Below the pieces are notes generated by a model, which saw only the letters and a program-made list of their open reading frames with translations, was not told the DNA's origin and did not search any database. A DNA stretch of 64,000 nt, taken from NCBI RefSeq assembly GCF_042652345.1, contig NZ_JBHSJJ010000003.1, forward strand, positions 1-64,000. Reading direction: 5' to 3'. This DNA is from Negadavirga shengliensis (GTDB lineage: Bacteria; Bacteroidota; Bacteroidia; Cytophagales; Cyclobacteriaceae). Positions 18,016 to 27,797 of this stretch are shown here, one piece after another; positions within the stretch are counted from its first letter, which is position 1, and every line of letters begins with the position of its first letter. The translations under genes were made by a program, and so were the position numbers.

Positions 18016-18609
18016 ATGCCATACGATAAATTCAATGTGTTGAAAAGCAGGGTGGTGCCTCTGCCCACAGAAAATGTAGATACCGATCAGATCATTCCAG
18101 CGAGGTTTTTGAAGGCCACTGAGCGGAAAGGCTTCGGAGACAATCTTTTTAGAGATTGGCGCTATGACAGTGAAGGTAACCCCAAACCGGACTTCGTTCT
18201 CAATGATCCGACTTATGAAGGCAAAATTCTTCTGGCGGGAAAAAACTTCGGTTCGGGCTCCAGTAGAGAGCATGCGGTGTGGGCCATTTATGACTATGGC
18301 TTCAGATGTGTGGTTTCCAGTTTCTTTGCTGACATATTTAAGAATAACTGCCTGAACATCGGGGTTCTGCCGGTAACCGTAAGCCCCGAGTTCGCGGAAG
18401 AGATGTTTGCAGAGGTCGAAAAAGATCCTCATACAGAAGTCGAAGTGGATATAGATAAACAGACCATTACCGTTCTTTCAACAGGGAAGTCCGAGTCTTT
18501 TGATATCAATGCTTATAAAAAGGAGAATCTTAAAAACGGTTTTGATGATATAGATTATTTATTGAACCTGAGAGAAGATATCCAGACGTTTGCTGCAAAA
18601 AACGCCTAG
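18016..18609 (+). CDS. leuD: 3-isopropylmalate dehydratase, small subunit
   Basis: A 197-residue swivel-domain partner of LeuC. Signature stretches are NVDTDQIIPARFLK near the N-terminus and GKNFGSGSSREHAVWA. It follows leuC by 19 bp. An 80-bp gap without a recognisable signal separates it from the next synthase gene. Confidence 0.96.
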   Translation: MPYDKFNVLKSRVVPLPTENVDTDQIIPARFLKATERKGFGDNLFRDWRYDSEGNPKPDFVLNDPTYEGKILLAGKNFGSGSSREHAVWAIYDYGFRCVVSSFFADIFKNNCLNIGVLPVTVSPEFAEEMFAEVEKDPHTEVEVDIDKQTITVLSTGKSESFDINAYKKENLKNGFDDIDYLLNLREDIQTFAAKNA

Positions 18610-18689
18610 CATTTTTTCCTGGTCTCGTTCTTTTTACTACAGTGCAGGTCGGCATCCTGAAGCCTATTGATCAGATTAATTGATTGTAA

Positions 18690-20279
18690 ATGAGCAGAAA
18701 AAAGAAAATAGAAATCATGGATACCACACTCCGGGATGGGGAGCAGACCTCAGGAGTGTCTTTCCTTCCTTCAGAGAAACTCCAGATAGCCAAGTTGCTT
18801 TTGGAAGAACTGAAGGTGGACAGGATAGAAGTGGCGTCTGCCAGGGTTTCTGAGGGAGAGCTTGAAGGGGTCAAAAAAATCACGCACTGGGCCAAAGACA
18901 AGGGATGGCTCGACAGGGTTGAAGTCCTGGGTTTTGTAGACACCCCTATGTCGGTAGACTGGATTGTGGAAGCAGGGGCTAAAGTCATGAACCTGCTCAC
19001 AAAGGGTTCTTTGAACCACCTTACCCACCAGTTAAAGAAAACCCCGGAAATTCATTTCCATGAGATTAAAGAGTGTATTGCCTATGCCAATGAACGTGGT
19101 ATTGACGTCAATGTGTATCTGGAAGACTGGAGCAACGGCATGAGGAATTCCCGGGAATATGCCATGGCACTCGTCGGGTTGTTATCAGAGCTGAATGTGA
19201 AAAGGGTGATGCTTCCGGATACGCTGGGATTGCTTTGTCCGGAAGAGGTGGAGACATTTATGGCTTTGATCATACAGCAATATCCAAAAGTCCATTTTGA
19301 TTTTCATGCCCACAATGACTATGACCTTTCCGTGGCCAATGTGCTGAAAGCAGTGAAAATGGGTGCCAAAGGTGTCCATACCACAGTCAATGGTCTGGGG
19401 GAACGGGCGGGTAACTCCCCCCTCGAATCAGTGGTGGCGGTGATATCAGATTTTACGGATTATTCCCTGAACATCCAGGAAAACAAAATATACAGGATAA
19501 GCAAGCTGGTGGAACAGTTTTCGGGATTGCGTATCCCTGCCAACAAGCCTGTAGTGGGAGAGAACGTCTTCACCCAGACGGCGGGAGTACATGCCGATGG
19601 TGACAATAAGAAAAACCTCTATTTCAGCGATTTGCTTCCTGAAAGGTTTGGCAGAACCCGCAAATATGCGCTGGGTAAAACCTCCGGGAAAGCCAATATT
19701 TTAAAGAACCTGGTAGAATTGGGAATCTCCCTTGAACCGGAAGAGCTGGCCAAGGTCACCCAAAAAATCATTGAACTGGGGGACAAAAAGGAGAGAGTGA
19801 CCACGGAAGATTTGCCTTATATTATTTCCGATGTGCTTCAGAACAATTCTATCCAAAAGAACATCGTGATTGACGGCTACCATATGGTACACTCTAAAGG
19901 TCTTCGGCCCTCAGTTCAGTTGAGGATGAAGATTTTTGACCAATTTTATGAGCAGAATGCTTCAGGGGACGGACAGTACGATTCCTTTATGAAGGCCTTG
20001 AAGAAAATCTATAAATCACTCAGCAAAGAACTTCCTAAGCTTACCGATTTTCACATCAGCATTCCTCCCGGTGGCAAAACCGATGCATTTGTGGAATGCG
20101 TGGTGACCTGGGACCTTAAAGGGAGGATTTTCAAAACCAAAGGCTTGGACAGTGACCAGACCATCGCGGCAATGAAAGCCACCGAAAAAATGCTTAACAT
20201 AATAGAACAAATAAACACCATTACAAAATCAGAAAAAAAGAATCCTTATGGAAATGAATATAGCCCTATTGCCTGGTGA
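18690..20279 (+). CDS. Second LeuA-like synthase, possibly (R)-citramalate synthase
   Basis: A 529-residue member of the isopropylmalate/homocitrate/citramalate synthase family. It has MDTTLRDGEQTSGVSF, the metal-binding HAHNDYDLSVANVL and NGLGERAGNSPLESVV. A C-terminal LeuA dimer-type domain follows a VFTQTAGVHADGD block. It is only distantly similar to the LeuA encoded upstream (15074-16573). The family does three reactions; its place beside leuCD and leuB, and the lack of a threonine dehydratase gene in the operon, fit citramalate synthesis for isoleucine, but substrate specificity cannot be read with certainty. The last 32 bp overlap leuB. Confidence 0.85.
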   Translation: MSRKKKIEIMDTTLRDGEQTSGVSFLPSEKLQIAKLLLEELKVDRIEVASARVSEGELEGVKKITHWAKDKGWLDRVEVLGFVDTPMSVDWIVEAGAKVMNLLTKGSLNHLTHQLKKTPEIHFHEIKECIAYANERGIDVNVYLEDWSNGMRNSREYAMALVGLLSELNVKRVMLPDTLGLLCPEEVETFMALIIQQYPKVHFDFHAHNDYDLSVANVLKAVKMGAKGVHTTVNGLGERAGNSPLESVVAVISDFTDYSLNIQENKIYRISKLVEQFSGLRIPANKPVVGENVFTQTAGVHADGDNKKNLYFSDLLPERFGRTRKYALGKTSGKANILKNLVELGISLEPEELAKVTQKIIELGDKKERVTTEDLPYIISDVLQNNSIQKNIVIDGYHMVHSKGLRPSVQLRMKIFDQFYEQNASGDGQYDSFMKALKKIYKSLSKELPKLTDFHISIPPGGKTDAFVECVVTWDLKGRIFKTKGLDSDQTIAAMKATEKMLNIIEQINTITKSEKKNPYGNEYSPIAW

Positions 20280-21315
20280 TGGCATTGGACCGGAAGTAGT
20301 CGATCAGGCGGTAAAAGTCGTCAAGGCTGTTGCCAACAAATTCGGACACAAAGTAACTTTTGAAGAAGCCATTACCGGCGCTGCGGCCATAGATGCAGTC
20401 GGTAACCCGTATCCTGATGAAACCCACGAAGTATGTCTCCGCTCGGATGCCGTGCTTTTTGGAGCGATTGGCGATCCTCGGTTTGACAACGACCCTTCCG
20501 CCAAAGTACGTCCGGAACAGGGTCTGCTTGAAATGAGAAAAAAACTTGGTCTTTTTTCCAATGTAAGGCCTACTTTTACTTTCCCTTCTCTTTTGCACAA
20601 ATCACCTTTGAAGAAGGACAGGATCGAAGGTACCGATCTGGTTTTTTTAAGAGAACTCACGGGGGGGATTTATTTTGGGGAGCCCAGAGGGAGAAATGAA
20701 CAAGGGACCAAAGCTTTTGATACCTGCGTATATTCTGTGGGGGAAATAGAAAGATTGGCCAGAATGGGATTTGAATTTGCCCTGAAAAGAAAAAAATTGC
20801 TTACCTGCGTAGATAAAGCCAACGTGCTGGCCACCTCCAGGCTATGGAGAGAAACTGTGCAGAAACTTGCCCCGGAATATCCTGATGTAAAGGTGGAATA
20901 TGAGTTTGTGGACGCTGTAGCTATGCGATTGATCCAATGGCCCAAAGCCTATGATGTATTGATCACAGAAAATATGTTCGGTGATATCCTTACCGATGAA
21001 GCTTCTGTCATCAGCGGTTCAATGGGTCTCATGCCTTCTGCCTCGATCGGCACCAAAACCAAGCTTTTTGAGCCAATTCATGGATCTTATCCCCAGGCTG
21101 CTGGCAAGGATATCGCTAATCCACTTGCCACAGTGCTTTCAGCGGCAATGATGTTTGAGTACGCATTTGACCTGCAGGATGAGGCCAACGCGATTTCTGA
21201 TGTGGTGAACCTTTCATTGGAAAAAGGCATCGTTACCGAAGACCTGGCAGAGGGCGGAAAAGCTTATAAAACATCGGAAGTAGGAGATTGGTTGGCCGGG
21301 GAGCTTTTGAAATAA
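20248..21315 (+). CDS. leuB: 3-isopropylmalate dehydrogenase
   Basis: A 355-residue NAD-dependent decarboxylating dehydrogenase. It starts MNIALLPGDGIGPEV after two optional residues (ATG also possible at 20254) and has the substrate motif FLRELTGGIYFGEPRG, plus VLITENMFGDILTDEASV and the NAD-binding EPIHGSYPQAAGKDIANP. It overlaps the preceding synthase gene by 32 bp, which suggests coupled translation. It closes the operon before a strong terminator. Confidence 0.96.
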   Translation: MEMNIALLPGDGIGPEVVDQAVKVVKAVANKFGHKVTFEEAITGAAAIDAVGNPYPDETHEVCLRSDAVLFGAIGDPRFDNDPSAKVRPEQGLLEMRKKLGLFSNVRPTFTFPSLLHKSPLKKDRIEGTDLVFLRELTGGIYFGEPRGRNEQGTKAFDTCVYSVGEIERLARMGFEFALKRKKLLTCVDKANVLATSRLWRETVQKLAPEYPDVKVEYEFVDAVAMRLIQWPKAYDVLITENMFGDILTDEASVISGSMGLMPSASIGTKTKLFEPIHGSYPQAAGKDIANPLATVLSAAMMFEYAFDLQDEANAISDVVNLSLEKGIVTEDLAEGGKAYKTSEVGDWLAGELLK

Positions 21316-21341
21316 AGCGGATATCCGCAAAGAATACCTTT

Positions 21342-21377
21342 AAGCCGGGCCAGTTGTTGAATGGCCCGGCTTTTTTG
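21342..21377 (+). terminator. Terminator of the ilv/leu operon
   Basis: AAGCCGGGCCA pairs perfectly with TGGCCCGGCTT over a 9-nt loop, followed by T residues. It lies 27 bp after the leuB stop. Confidence 0.9.
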
Positions 21378-21450
21378 ATGGCCCTTGAAAGAGAAGAGAT
21401 GACCCTTATGCTTCGAATTTTTTGAATGTATATACATTGGTTTTAGTATA

Positions 21451-21458
21451 TATATTTG
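21451..21458 (+). promoter_or_regulatory. Possible -7 box of the fasciclin gene
   Basis: TATATTTG matches the Bacteroidota -7 consensus exactly, 108 bases before the lipoprotein ATG. TTG triplets upstream (21422-21424 and 21437-21439) are at unusual spacing, so the assignment is weak. Confidence 0.35.
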
Positions 21459-21566
21459 ATTTTCTTATTTATATAAACAGGTTGTTTGTAATCAGTCCCA
21501 AAACCGTACGGTTACTTTCATGTTATGATATTGAATTCTCCTTTAAAACTAAACCGATATATAATC

Positions 21567-22520
21567 ATGAAGCAAATCAATATCAAAAACCGAAATTTCA
21601 TTTGGTTTTGTGCAATGGCAGCCTCACTTGGCGTTTTTTCATGTTCTGATGACGAACCTTCTCCTCAACCACCGGCCGGCAAGAATATTGTGGAAGTGGC
21701 TCAGGACAATGATCAGTTTTCCGTCTTGGTGCAGGCCGTGGTAAAAGCTGATTTGGCAGATGCCTTAAGCGCTCCAGGTCCCTTGACGGTGTTCGCTCCC
21801 ACGAATACGGCCTTTGAAAAGTTTTTGGAAGACAATAATCTAACAGCTGAAGCGCTTTTGGAATCACCTGACCTGTCCACTATACTTGCGTATCATGTGG
21901 TACAGGGCAGTGTTCCTTCTTCCTCTGTAGAGGCAGGAAGAGTCACTACTTTGGAGGGCTCCCCCTTTTTTGTTAGTGTGGATACTGAAGGAGGAATTTG
22001 GATAAACGGAAATACACAAGTGGTGGACACCGATATCGAGGCGGAAAATGGTATTATTCATGTTTTGGATTACGTACTTATTCCTCCTTCACAGTCCATA
22101 GCCGAAATAGCAGTAGGCTTTGCTGAATCCGAAACCCCTCAATTTACCCAGCTGGTAGGTGCTTTGGCAAGGGCGAATTTGGTTGACGCTGTGAGCGGCG
22201 GGTTCGATGATAACCTTACCGTATTTGCCCCCACCGATGCTGCTTTTGAAGCACTTTATGAAACACTGGGAGTAAATGGTTATCAAGATATACCTCTGGA
22301 AACATTAACGGATGTTTTGACTTACCACGTCGTTCCTGACAGGGCATTCTCCCAAGATCTAAGGGATGGCACTACTCTTCCCACCCTGTTGGAAGGCGAA
22401 ACGTTAAGGGTTAATCTGGGAGATCTTGAAATCAATGATGCAGGATTGATTGCCGAGTTATTGAATGTCCATGCGACTAACGGGGTAATTCATGTGATAG
22501 ACAGGGTTTTATTGCCTTAG
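21567..22520 (+). CDS. Fasciclin (FAS1) domain lipoprotein
   Basis: A 317-residue surface or periplasmic lipoprotein. The signal peptide ends in a lipobox (LGVFSCSDDE), with Cys followed by acidic residues, as in Bacteroidota lipoproteins exported to the surface. Two FAS1 domains follow: one from about residue 40 to 175 (PLTVFAPTNTAFEKFL, YHVVQGSV) and one from about 185 to 317 (NLTVFAPTDAAFEALYE, YHVVPDRA). FAS1 domains mediate adhesion. The ATG at 21567 fits the signal peptide; an upstream alternative adds 14 residues that would spoil it. It stands alone between two terminators. Confidence 0.92.
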   Translation: MKQINIKNRNFIWFCAMAASLGVFSCSDDEPSPQPPAGKNIVEVAQDNDQFSVLVQAVVKADLADALSAPGPLTVFAPTNTAFEKFLEDNNLTAEALLESPDLSTILAYHVVQGSVPSSSVEAGRVTTLEGSPFFVSVDTEGGIWINGNTQVVDTDIEAENGIIHVLDYVLIPPSQSIAEIAVGFAESETPQFTQLVGALARANLVDAVSGGFDDNLTVFAPTDAAFEALYETLGVNGYQDIPLETLTDVLTYHVVPDRAFSQDLRDGTTLPTLLEGETLRVNLGDLEINDAGLIAELLNVHATNGVIHVIDRVLLP

Positions 22521-22544
22521 GTAGCTGTTTGTATGTAGTTTGGG

Positions 22545-22577
22545 AAGCAGGTTCTATTTGGGACCTGCTTTTTTTAT
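22545..22577 (+). terminator. Terminator after the fasciclin gene
   Basis: AAGCAGGTTC pairs with GGACCTGCTT (one G-T pair) over a 6-nt loop and is followed by seven T residues. The remaining bases up to the next gene at 22764 hold no clear feature beyond AT-rich sequence. Confidence 0.85.
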
Positions 22578-22763
22578 ATCCAGCCTTCAGACCCCTCTTT
22601 TTCGCGTTCGATATTTAATTCTAAAGATTGGTTCCAAAAAGATTGTAATAATTATCTTTACGGTCGCTAAAGTTATATTATTGAAAATAAGACCATCCTG
22701 TATAGGGAAATCCTGTTGGGAGTGGTGTGGCGAAGCTGTATATAATCTGAAAAAAATAACTAC

Positions 22764-25385
22764 ATGAAGGTGAATCTTGGGATTGTTGGTCTGTATGTGG
22801 GCCCGAAGTTTTTTATGCTTGTTTTCGTATTGGTTATTTGTTTCCTGAATGTCAATGGACAGTCGCTACAGGATATTTCATCCATAAAAGTTGATGACCT
22901 GTCTGACGAGCAAATTCAGTTATTGGTGGAAAGAGCAAAGGAAGCAGGGTTATCGGAAAATGAATTGATCCAAATGGCGCAGATACGGGGGGTTCCGCAA
23001 GAGGAAATTGAAAAGCTTCGGGAAAGGCTGGAGAGCATGGATTTGAAAATATCTTCTTCCAGAACCGCCACTTCGGCTTCAACCAGAAAACCCAGGAAAC
23101 AAAGTAACTTGAACGAAATTACCCAAGGCATATTGGTGCCCCGGTCAGAAGTTGGAGACAGAACAGAGGCGGTGGATTATTTTGGAATGGATCTGTTCTA
23201 TAGCAAGGACAGGAGACTCACCTTTGAACCTAATCTGAATATGCCGACGCCGCAGAATTACATCATCGGTCCCGGCGATATGATTTATGTGGATGTTTAC
23301 GGGCAGTCCGAAAATTATTATGAAGCGACCGTTACCCCGGAAGGCAACTTGATCCTTGAAAACATTGGCCCCATCAACATTTCCGGTCTGTCCATTGAAG
23401 AGGCCACCCAAGTGATCAAAAACCGGCTTTCACGGTATTATACCGGCATGACCGGCGCTAGTCCCAACACCTTTATGCAGGTGAGTCTAGGCAATGTCAG
23501 GACCATTCAGGTAAACTTGGTAGGAGAATTACGGCTCCCGGGTACTTTTACCCTCAGTGCATTCAGCACCGTTTTTAATGCATTATACGCCGCCGGGGGG
23601 CCCAATGCCAATGGCACCATGAGAAACATCCAACTGATACGCCAAAATAAAGTTATTGCTGAAATAGATGTTTATGATTTTTTGACAAAAGGGAATACCG
23701 GGATAAACCTTCACTTACAGGATCAGGACATTATCATGGTACCCCCTTTTGAGGGCAGAGTGGAAGTGAGGGGAGAAGTGAAGCGTCCCCGGATTTTTGA
23801 AGTCAAGGAGGGTGAGACCTTCAGGGATATACTTGGATTTGCCGGCGGATTTACAGACGAAGCTTTTAGGGAGAGGGTAAACGTGACCCGGATCACTTCC
23901 AAAGAACGTTCGGTTTCCGATATTTTTCAGAACCAGTTCTCCATGTTTTTGGTAAAAGGGGGTGATAAATATGAAATAGGTAAAGTGTTGGACCGGTATA
24001 CCAACAGGGTACAGATCAAGGGGGCTGTGTTTAGAGAAGGTAATTATGCCTATCATGAAGGCCTTACCCTTTCCCAATTGATAAAGAATGCAGAAGGCGT
24101 GCGGGGGGAAGCTTATCTCAACAGGGTGACGGTGTTGCGTACCAATGAAGACTTGACCACCCGCCTCATCCAGGTCAACTATCAGGAGATAAGAAGCGGA
24201 AAAAAGGATGATTTACCATTGAAGCCGGAGGATGTAGTCCGAGTGCCTTCAATATATGAGTTGAGCGAGGAATTTTATGTGAGGATTTCCGGGGAAGTGC
24301 TGCATCCGGGTGTGTATCCCTATTCGGAAGGGATGTCTGCCGAAGACCTGATTTTATTGGCGGGAGGACTGAGGGAAGCAGCTTCCCTCGCGGACATTGA
24401 AATAGCCCGAAGAGCAACGGATCCGGAAGGAAGGGACTTTTCCCAGATTCTTCCCGTAAATGTACAATTGGATTTGGGCAAATCGATGCATCCAACGGTT
24501 TTAAAGCCATTCGACAACCTGGTGGTCCGGCGAAAGACCAACTTTGTGCTTGAAAAGATGGTGCAAGTGGAAGGCCAGGTGAAAGCACCTGGGGAATTTG
24601 CCGTCAGGCATGCCGAAGAAAGAATTTCCGACATTATAGAAAGGGCCGGTGGCCTTACAAGGTTTGCCTATACCAAGGGAGCTACACTGATACGAAGAAC
24701 AGAGTTTTATCAGACCGAATCAGAAAAAATCAGGAGGGAGAGAAATTTACAGGATCTCTTAGAAAGGTTGAACCTGGACTTTTTGGAACCTACCGAATCC
24801 CAAAGCCGCTTGATAGAAAGGCTTAGCAGATATCTTATATCAGAAGAAGAGGATGTGCGGGGGACCACAGAAGAAAAGATAATCGATGCCAGAACCGGGG
24901 TGTTGAGTGAAATTGCGGAAGCCAGAGTGGGTATTGGACCCATTAAAATCAAAGAGACAGAAGCCATTGCGATAGATCTTGATGCCATTCTGAAAAATCC
25001 GGGTTCCAGATTCGACCTTATATTGGAAGAGGGTGATATTATCAGTATTCCAAGACAACTTCAGACGGTCCGTTTAAGGGGTGATGTCATCTACCCGACT
25101 ACGGTAAGGTATGAAAATTTCAGGGGGATACATTATTATATCAACCGGGCCGGGGGCTTTGATAACCGTGCGAAACGGAAACGGACTTATGTGGTCTATG
25201 CCAACGGAGAAGTATCGAGGACCAAAAATTTTGTCGTGTTCAATATTTATCCTAAAATAGAGCCAGGATCAGAAATCATCGTGCCCACCAAAGGCCCAAA
25301 AGTACCCATCCGGCCCGGAGACTTGGTAGGTATCACAACGGGAGTGGCGACCATAGCCCTTCTCATCACGCAGATTTTTAATTGA
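22764..25385 (+). CDS. SLBB-domain polysaccharide export protein (Wza-like)
   Basis: An 873-residue export protein, more than twice the length of Wza. A signal/hydrophobic segment at the N-terminus ends in NVNGQS. A charged helical stretch of about 60 residues (SDEQIQLLVERAKEAGLSEN) precedes the polysaccharide export domain (YIIGPGDMIYVDVYGQSENY). Several SLBB-type repeats follow, for example VEVRGEVKRPRIFEVKEGET, VRISGEVLHPGVYPYSEGM and VQVEGQVKAPGEFAV. A hydrophobic helix near the C-terminus ends the protein. It is first in the exopolysaccharide cluster and overlaps the start region of the chain-length gene. Long multi-SLBB forms are common in Bacteroidota. Confidence 0.92.
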   Translation: MKVNLGIVGLYVGPKFFMLVFVLVICFLNVNGQSLQDISSIKVDDLSDEQIQLLVERAKEAGLSENELIQMAQIRGVPQEEIEKLRERLESMDLKISSSRTATSASTRKPRKQSNLNEITQGILVPRSEVGDRTEAVDYFGMDLFYSKDRRLTFEPNLNMPTPQNYIIGPGDMIYVDVYGQSENYYEATVTPEGNLILENIGPINISGLSIEEATQVIKNRLSRYYTGMTGASPNTFMQVSLGNVRTIQVNLVGELRLPGTFTLSAFSTVFNALYAAGGPNANGTMRNIQLIRQNKVIAEIDVYDFLTKGNTGINLHLQDQDIIMVPPFEGRVEVRGEVKRPRIFEVKEGETFRDILGFAGGFTDEAFRERVNVTRITSKERSVSDIFQNQFSMFLVKGGDKYEIGKVLDRYTNRVQIKGAVFREGNYAYHEGLTLSQLIKNAEGVRGEAYLNRVTVLRTNEDLTTRLIQVNYQEIRSGKKDDLPLKPEDVVRVPSIYELSEEFYVRISGEVLHPGVYPYSEGMSAEDLILLAGGLREAASLADIEIARRATDPEGRDFSQILPVNVQLDLGKSMHPTVLKPFDNLVVRRKTNFVLEKMVQVEGQVKAPGEFAVRHAEERISDIIERAGGLTRFAYTKGATLIRRTEFYQTESEKIRRERNLQDLLERLNLDFLEPTESQSRLIERLSRYLISEEEDVRGTTEEKIIDARTGVLSEIAEARVGIGPIKIKETEAIAIDLDAILKNPGSRFDLILEEGDIISIPRQLQTVRLRGDVIYPTTVRYENFRGIHYYINRAGGFDNRAKRKRTYVVYANGEVSRTKNFVVFNIYPKIEPGSEIIVPTKGPKVPIRPGDLVGITTGVATIALLITQIFN

Positions 25386-25387
25386 TT

Positions 25388-26458
25388 ATGAAAGACCAAC
25401 GTCATATCGTGAACGATAAGATTACCTTCAGGGAATTGGTGTTGAGAATTGGCTCCTGGACAAAGGTGTTTGCCGGACAATGGAAGTCCATATTGGCAAT
25501 AACCGTTTGTGGTGCCCTCCTTGGCCTGCTGGCTTCTCTTATCAAAAAACCTGTTTATACTGCTGAAACCACCTTTGTACTTGAGGAATCGGATATGGGT
25601 GGATTTGGGAATTTCTCCGGTATAGCTTCCATGCTGGGAATCAATTTAGGGTCTTTGGGTTCGGAAAGCGGCCTTTTTAAAGGGGATAATATCATGGAAC
25701 TCTACCGTTCCGAATCCATGTTGTCTTCCACCCTGCTGAGTCCGTTTGACGGGGAGGAAGATCTTTTGGTGGATCGCTATATCGCCTTCAATAAACTGGC
25801 GAAAAAATGGCGGAAGAAAGTCGATTTTGACCGGTTGGACTTTTCCCTTCAGAGAGATGATTTTTCAGTACAGCAAGATAGTGTGCTCAGGGAGATCGTA
25901 AAGGAGATCCGAAAGAAAAACCTGAATGTGGATAAGCCTGACAGAAAACTGAACATCATTAAAGTTTCCATTTCCTCTAAGGATGAACCTTTTTCCAAAG
26001 CTTTTAACGAGAACCTGGTAGAAAACGTAAACCATTTTTATCTGAGAACCAAGACCAAAAAGACCTCCGATAATTTGGCGATTTTACAGTATCAAGCGGA
26101 TAGTGTCAGGCGGATTTTAGATGAGAGCCTTAAAAACCTTGCCCAGTTCCAGGATAGGGTGCCTAATCCCAATCCACTTTTGCAACAGGGGACGGTGGAA
26201 GCTAAAAGCAGACAAGTGGATATCCAGGCGTCAAGTGCTGTCTACCAGGAAGTGGTGAAAAACCTTGAAATTGCCAAGATCAACCATAGAAACAACACAC
26301 CTCTTATTCAAATCATAGACAGACCACGGTTACCTTTGGAGGAATCGAGGATTGAGAAGAAAACGGGAATCCTGGTAGGCGGCTTGGTGTTCTTTATTCT
26401 GGCTTTATTTTTTATTTATATCAGGACCTTATATGTTTTTCACCTGAGCCCTGAATAA
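25388..26458 (+). CDS. Chain-length determinant (Wzz-type) protein
   Basis: A 356-residue inner-membrane protein. A first membrane helix lies near residues 35-55 (SILAITVCGALLGLLASL), a periplasmic region with long helices follows, and a second helix is near the C-terminus (GILVGGLVFFILALFFIYI). Before it comes a Pro-rich segment (IIDRPRLPLEESRIEKK), as in Wzz proteins. No cytoplasmic tyrosine-kinase domain is fused. It follows the SLBB protein directly; the ATG at 25388 is chosen over a TTG at 25382. Confidence 0.9.
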   Translation: MKDQRHIVNDKITFRELVLRIGSWTKVFAGQWKSILAITVCGALLGLLASLIKKPVYTAETTFVLEESDMGGFGNFSGIASMLGINLGSLGSESGLFKGDNIMELYRSESMLSSTLLSPFDGEEDLLVDRYIAFNKLAKKWRKKVDFDRLDFSLQRDDFSVQQDSVLREIVKEIRKKNLNVDKPDRKLNIIKVSISSKDEPFSKAFNENLVENVNHFYLRTKTKKTSDNLAILQYQADSVRRILDESLKNLAQFQDRVPNPNPLLQQGTVEAKSRQVDIQASSAVYQEVVKNLEIAKINHRNNTPLIQIIDRPRLPLEESRIEKKTGILVGGLVFFILALFFIYIRTLYVFHLSPE

Positions 26459-26480
26459 GGGAAGGCAATAAGCAAAGTAC

Positions 26481-27797
26481 ATGCTTGATAAATTGAATCA
26501 GTTGCCGTTTTTTTACCTGATCCGGCACAAGTCATTTCAGAATTTCATTTTCCTTTTTCTGATTCAGTCCTCCAATGTGCTCATTTCTTTGATTTCCATG
26601 CCCATATTGATCCAGTCCATAGGTTTGGAACAATTCGGCTTAGTCAATCTTGCCTTTTCTGTCGTGCTGCTTTTTAACGTACTGGTAGGCTTTGGTTACA
26701 ATCTCAGTGGCCCGAGAGAAATAGCTTTGCAGCAGGAAAACAAAAGAGAAATGGGGGCTGTCTTTTCCAAAATCCTTTGCAGCAAGCTTTTGCTTGCCTC
26801 CATTTCTTTAGGATTGATCGTACTGATGGGCTCGGCCGGGGGCTTCTTTGAAGAATACAGGACGATTCTTTTCTGGTCGGCCATACTGTTGCTTTCAGAA
26901 GCCACCACCACCACCTGGTTTTTTCAGGGGTTGGAAAAAATGAAGCTGGCCTCCCTGGCCAATGTTTTTTCCAAATTGATGTACCTTTTTCTGTTGGTAT
27001 TGTTTATCCAGCAGCCCGATCATAGTAAATGGGCCAATTTCTTCCTGGGGTTTACGGGTTTTGTTAGCAATTTCTTACTGATCCTGTACATTCACCATTA
27101 TTTGGTTGTCAGATTCAGATTCCCGGGCTTGGCGAAAATCTGGCAATCGTGGAAGGAAAACCTGATGCTTTTCCTTTCAGGACTTGCTTCCCATGTGGCT
27201 GTCAACGGAGGGCTTATCATTTTGAGTTTTTTCGCTGCTGCCCAGGTGCTGGGGCTTTACAGCCTTGCTGAAAGAATCGGAATGGTGCTTAGGATCGTCC
27301 CCACGCTTATCACGCAGGCGGCGTACCCTAATGCCAGTAAACTGTTTGTTCAGAACAACAGGCGGTTTTATCTGTTCTTAAGAAAGGTGCAGCTATCCTC
27401 AACCGCCTTGTGTTTTCTGATCACCTTCGGAATCTATGTAGGGGCTCCGCAGATCATTTACCTGATGTCCGGGGACAGGTTGGCATCCTCCGTGATATTT
27501 TTAAGGATTCTTGCCTTTCTACCGCTGTTCGCCTCCCTAAACATATCCAACATGCTCATCATCTTGGTGACCAATCAAAAGAAAATTCTATTTGATTCCA
27601 CCTGGACCTTTTGCCTCTATATGATAATTTCGGCGGTGTTGATGACCCATTTCTTTGGAGGTGAGGGGCTGGCATTTGCACTTCTGTCTACGGAGCTGTT
27701 TATCTTCATTGTTTCCGCTCTGTTGCTCAGGACAAAATCGCCCTTCGTTTTGAAAAAATTTTATGGAACCCTCTTTGGTAGCCTTCGTCATACTTAA
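26481..27797 (+). CDS. Polysaccharide flippase (Wzx-like)
   Basis: A 438-residue membrane protein with about twelve hydrophobic segments, of the MOP/polysaccharide biosynthesis family. An early landmark is QFGLVNLAFSVVLLFNVLVG and another is YSLAERIGMVLRIVPTLITQ. It would flip the lipid-linked repeat unit across the inner membrane. Its end overlaps the next glycosyltransferase gene by 35 bp. Confidence 0.9.
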   Translation: MLDKLNQLPFFYLIRHKSFQNFIFLFLIQSSNVLISLISMPILIQSIGLEQFGLVNLAFSVVLLFNVLVGFGYNLSGPREIALQQENKREMGAVFSKILCSKLLLASISLGLIVLMGSAGGFFEEYRTILFWSAILLLSEATTTTWFFQGLEKMKLASLANVFSKLMYLFLLVLFIQQPDHSKWANFFLGFTGFVSNFLLILYIHHYLVVRFRFPGLAKIWQSWKENLMLFLSGLASHVAVNGGLIILSFFAAAQVLGLYSLAERIGMVLRIVPTLITQAAYPNASKLFVQNNRRFYLFLRKVQLSSTALCFLITFGIYVGAPQIIYLMSGDRLASSVIFLRILAFLPLFASLNISNMLIILVTNQKKILFDSTWTFCLYMIISAVLMTHFFGGEGLAFALLSTELFIFIVSALLLRTKSPFVLKKFYGTLFGSLRHT

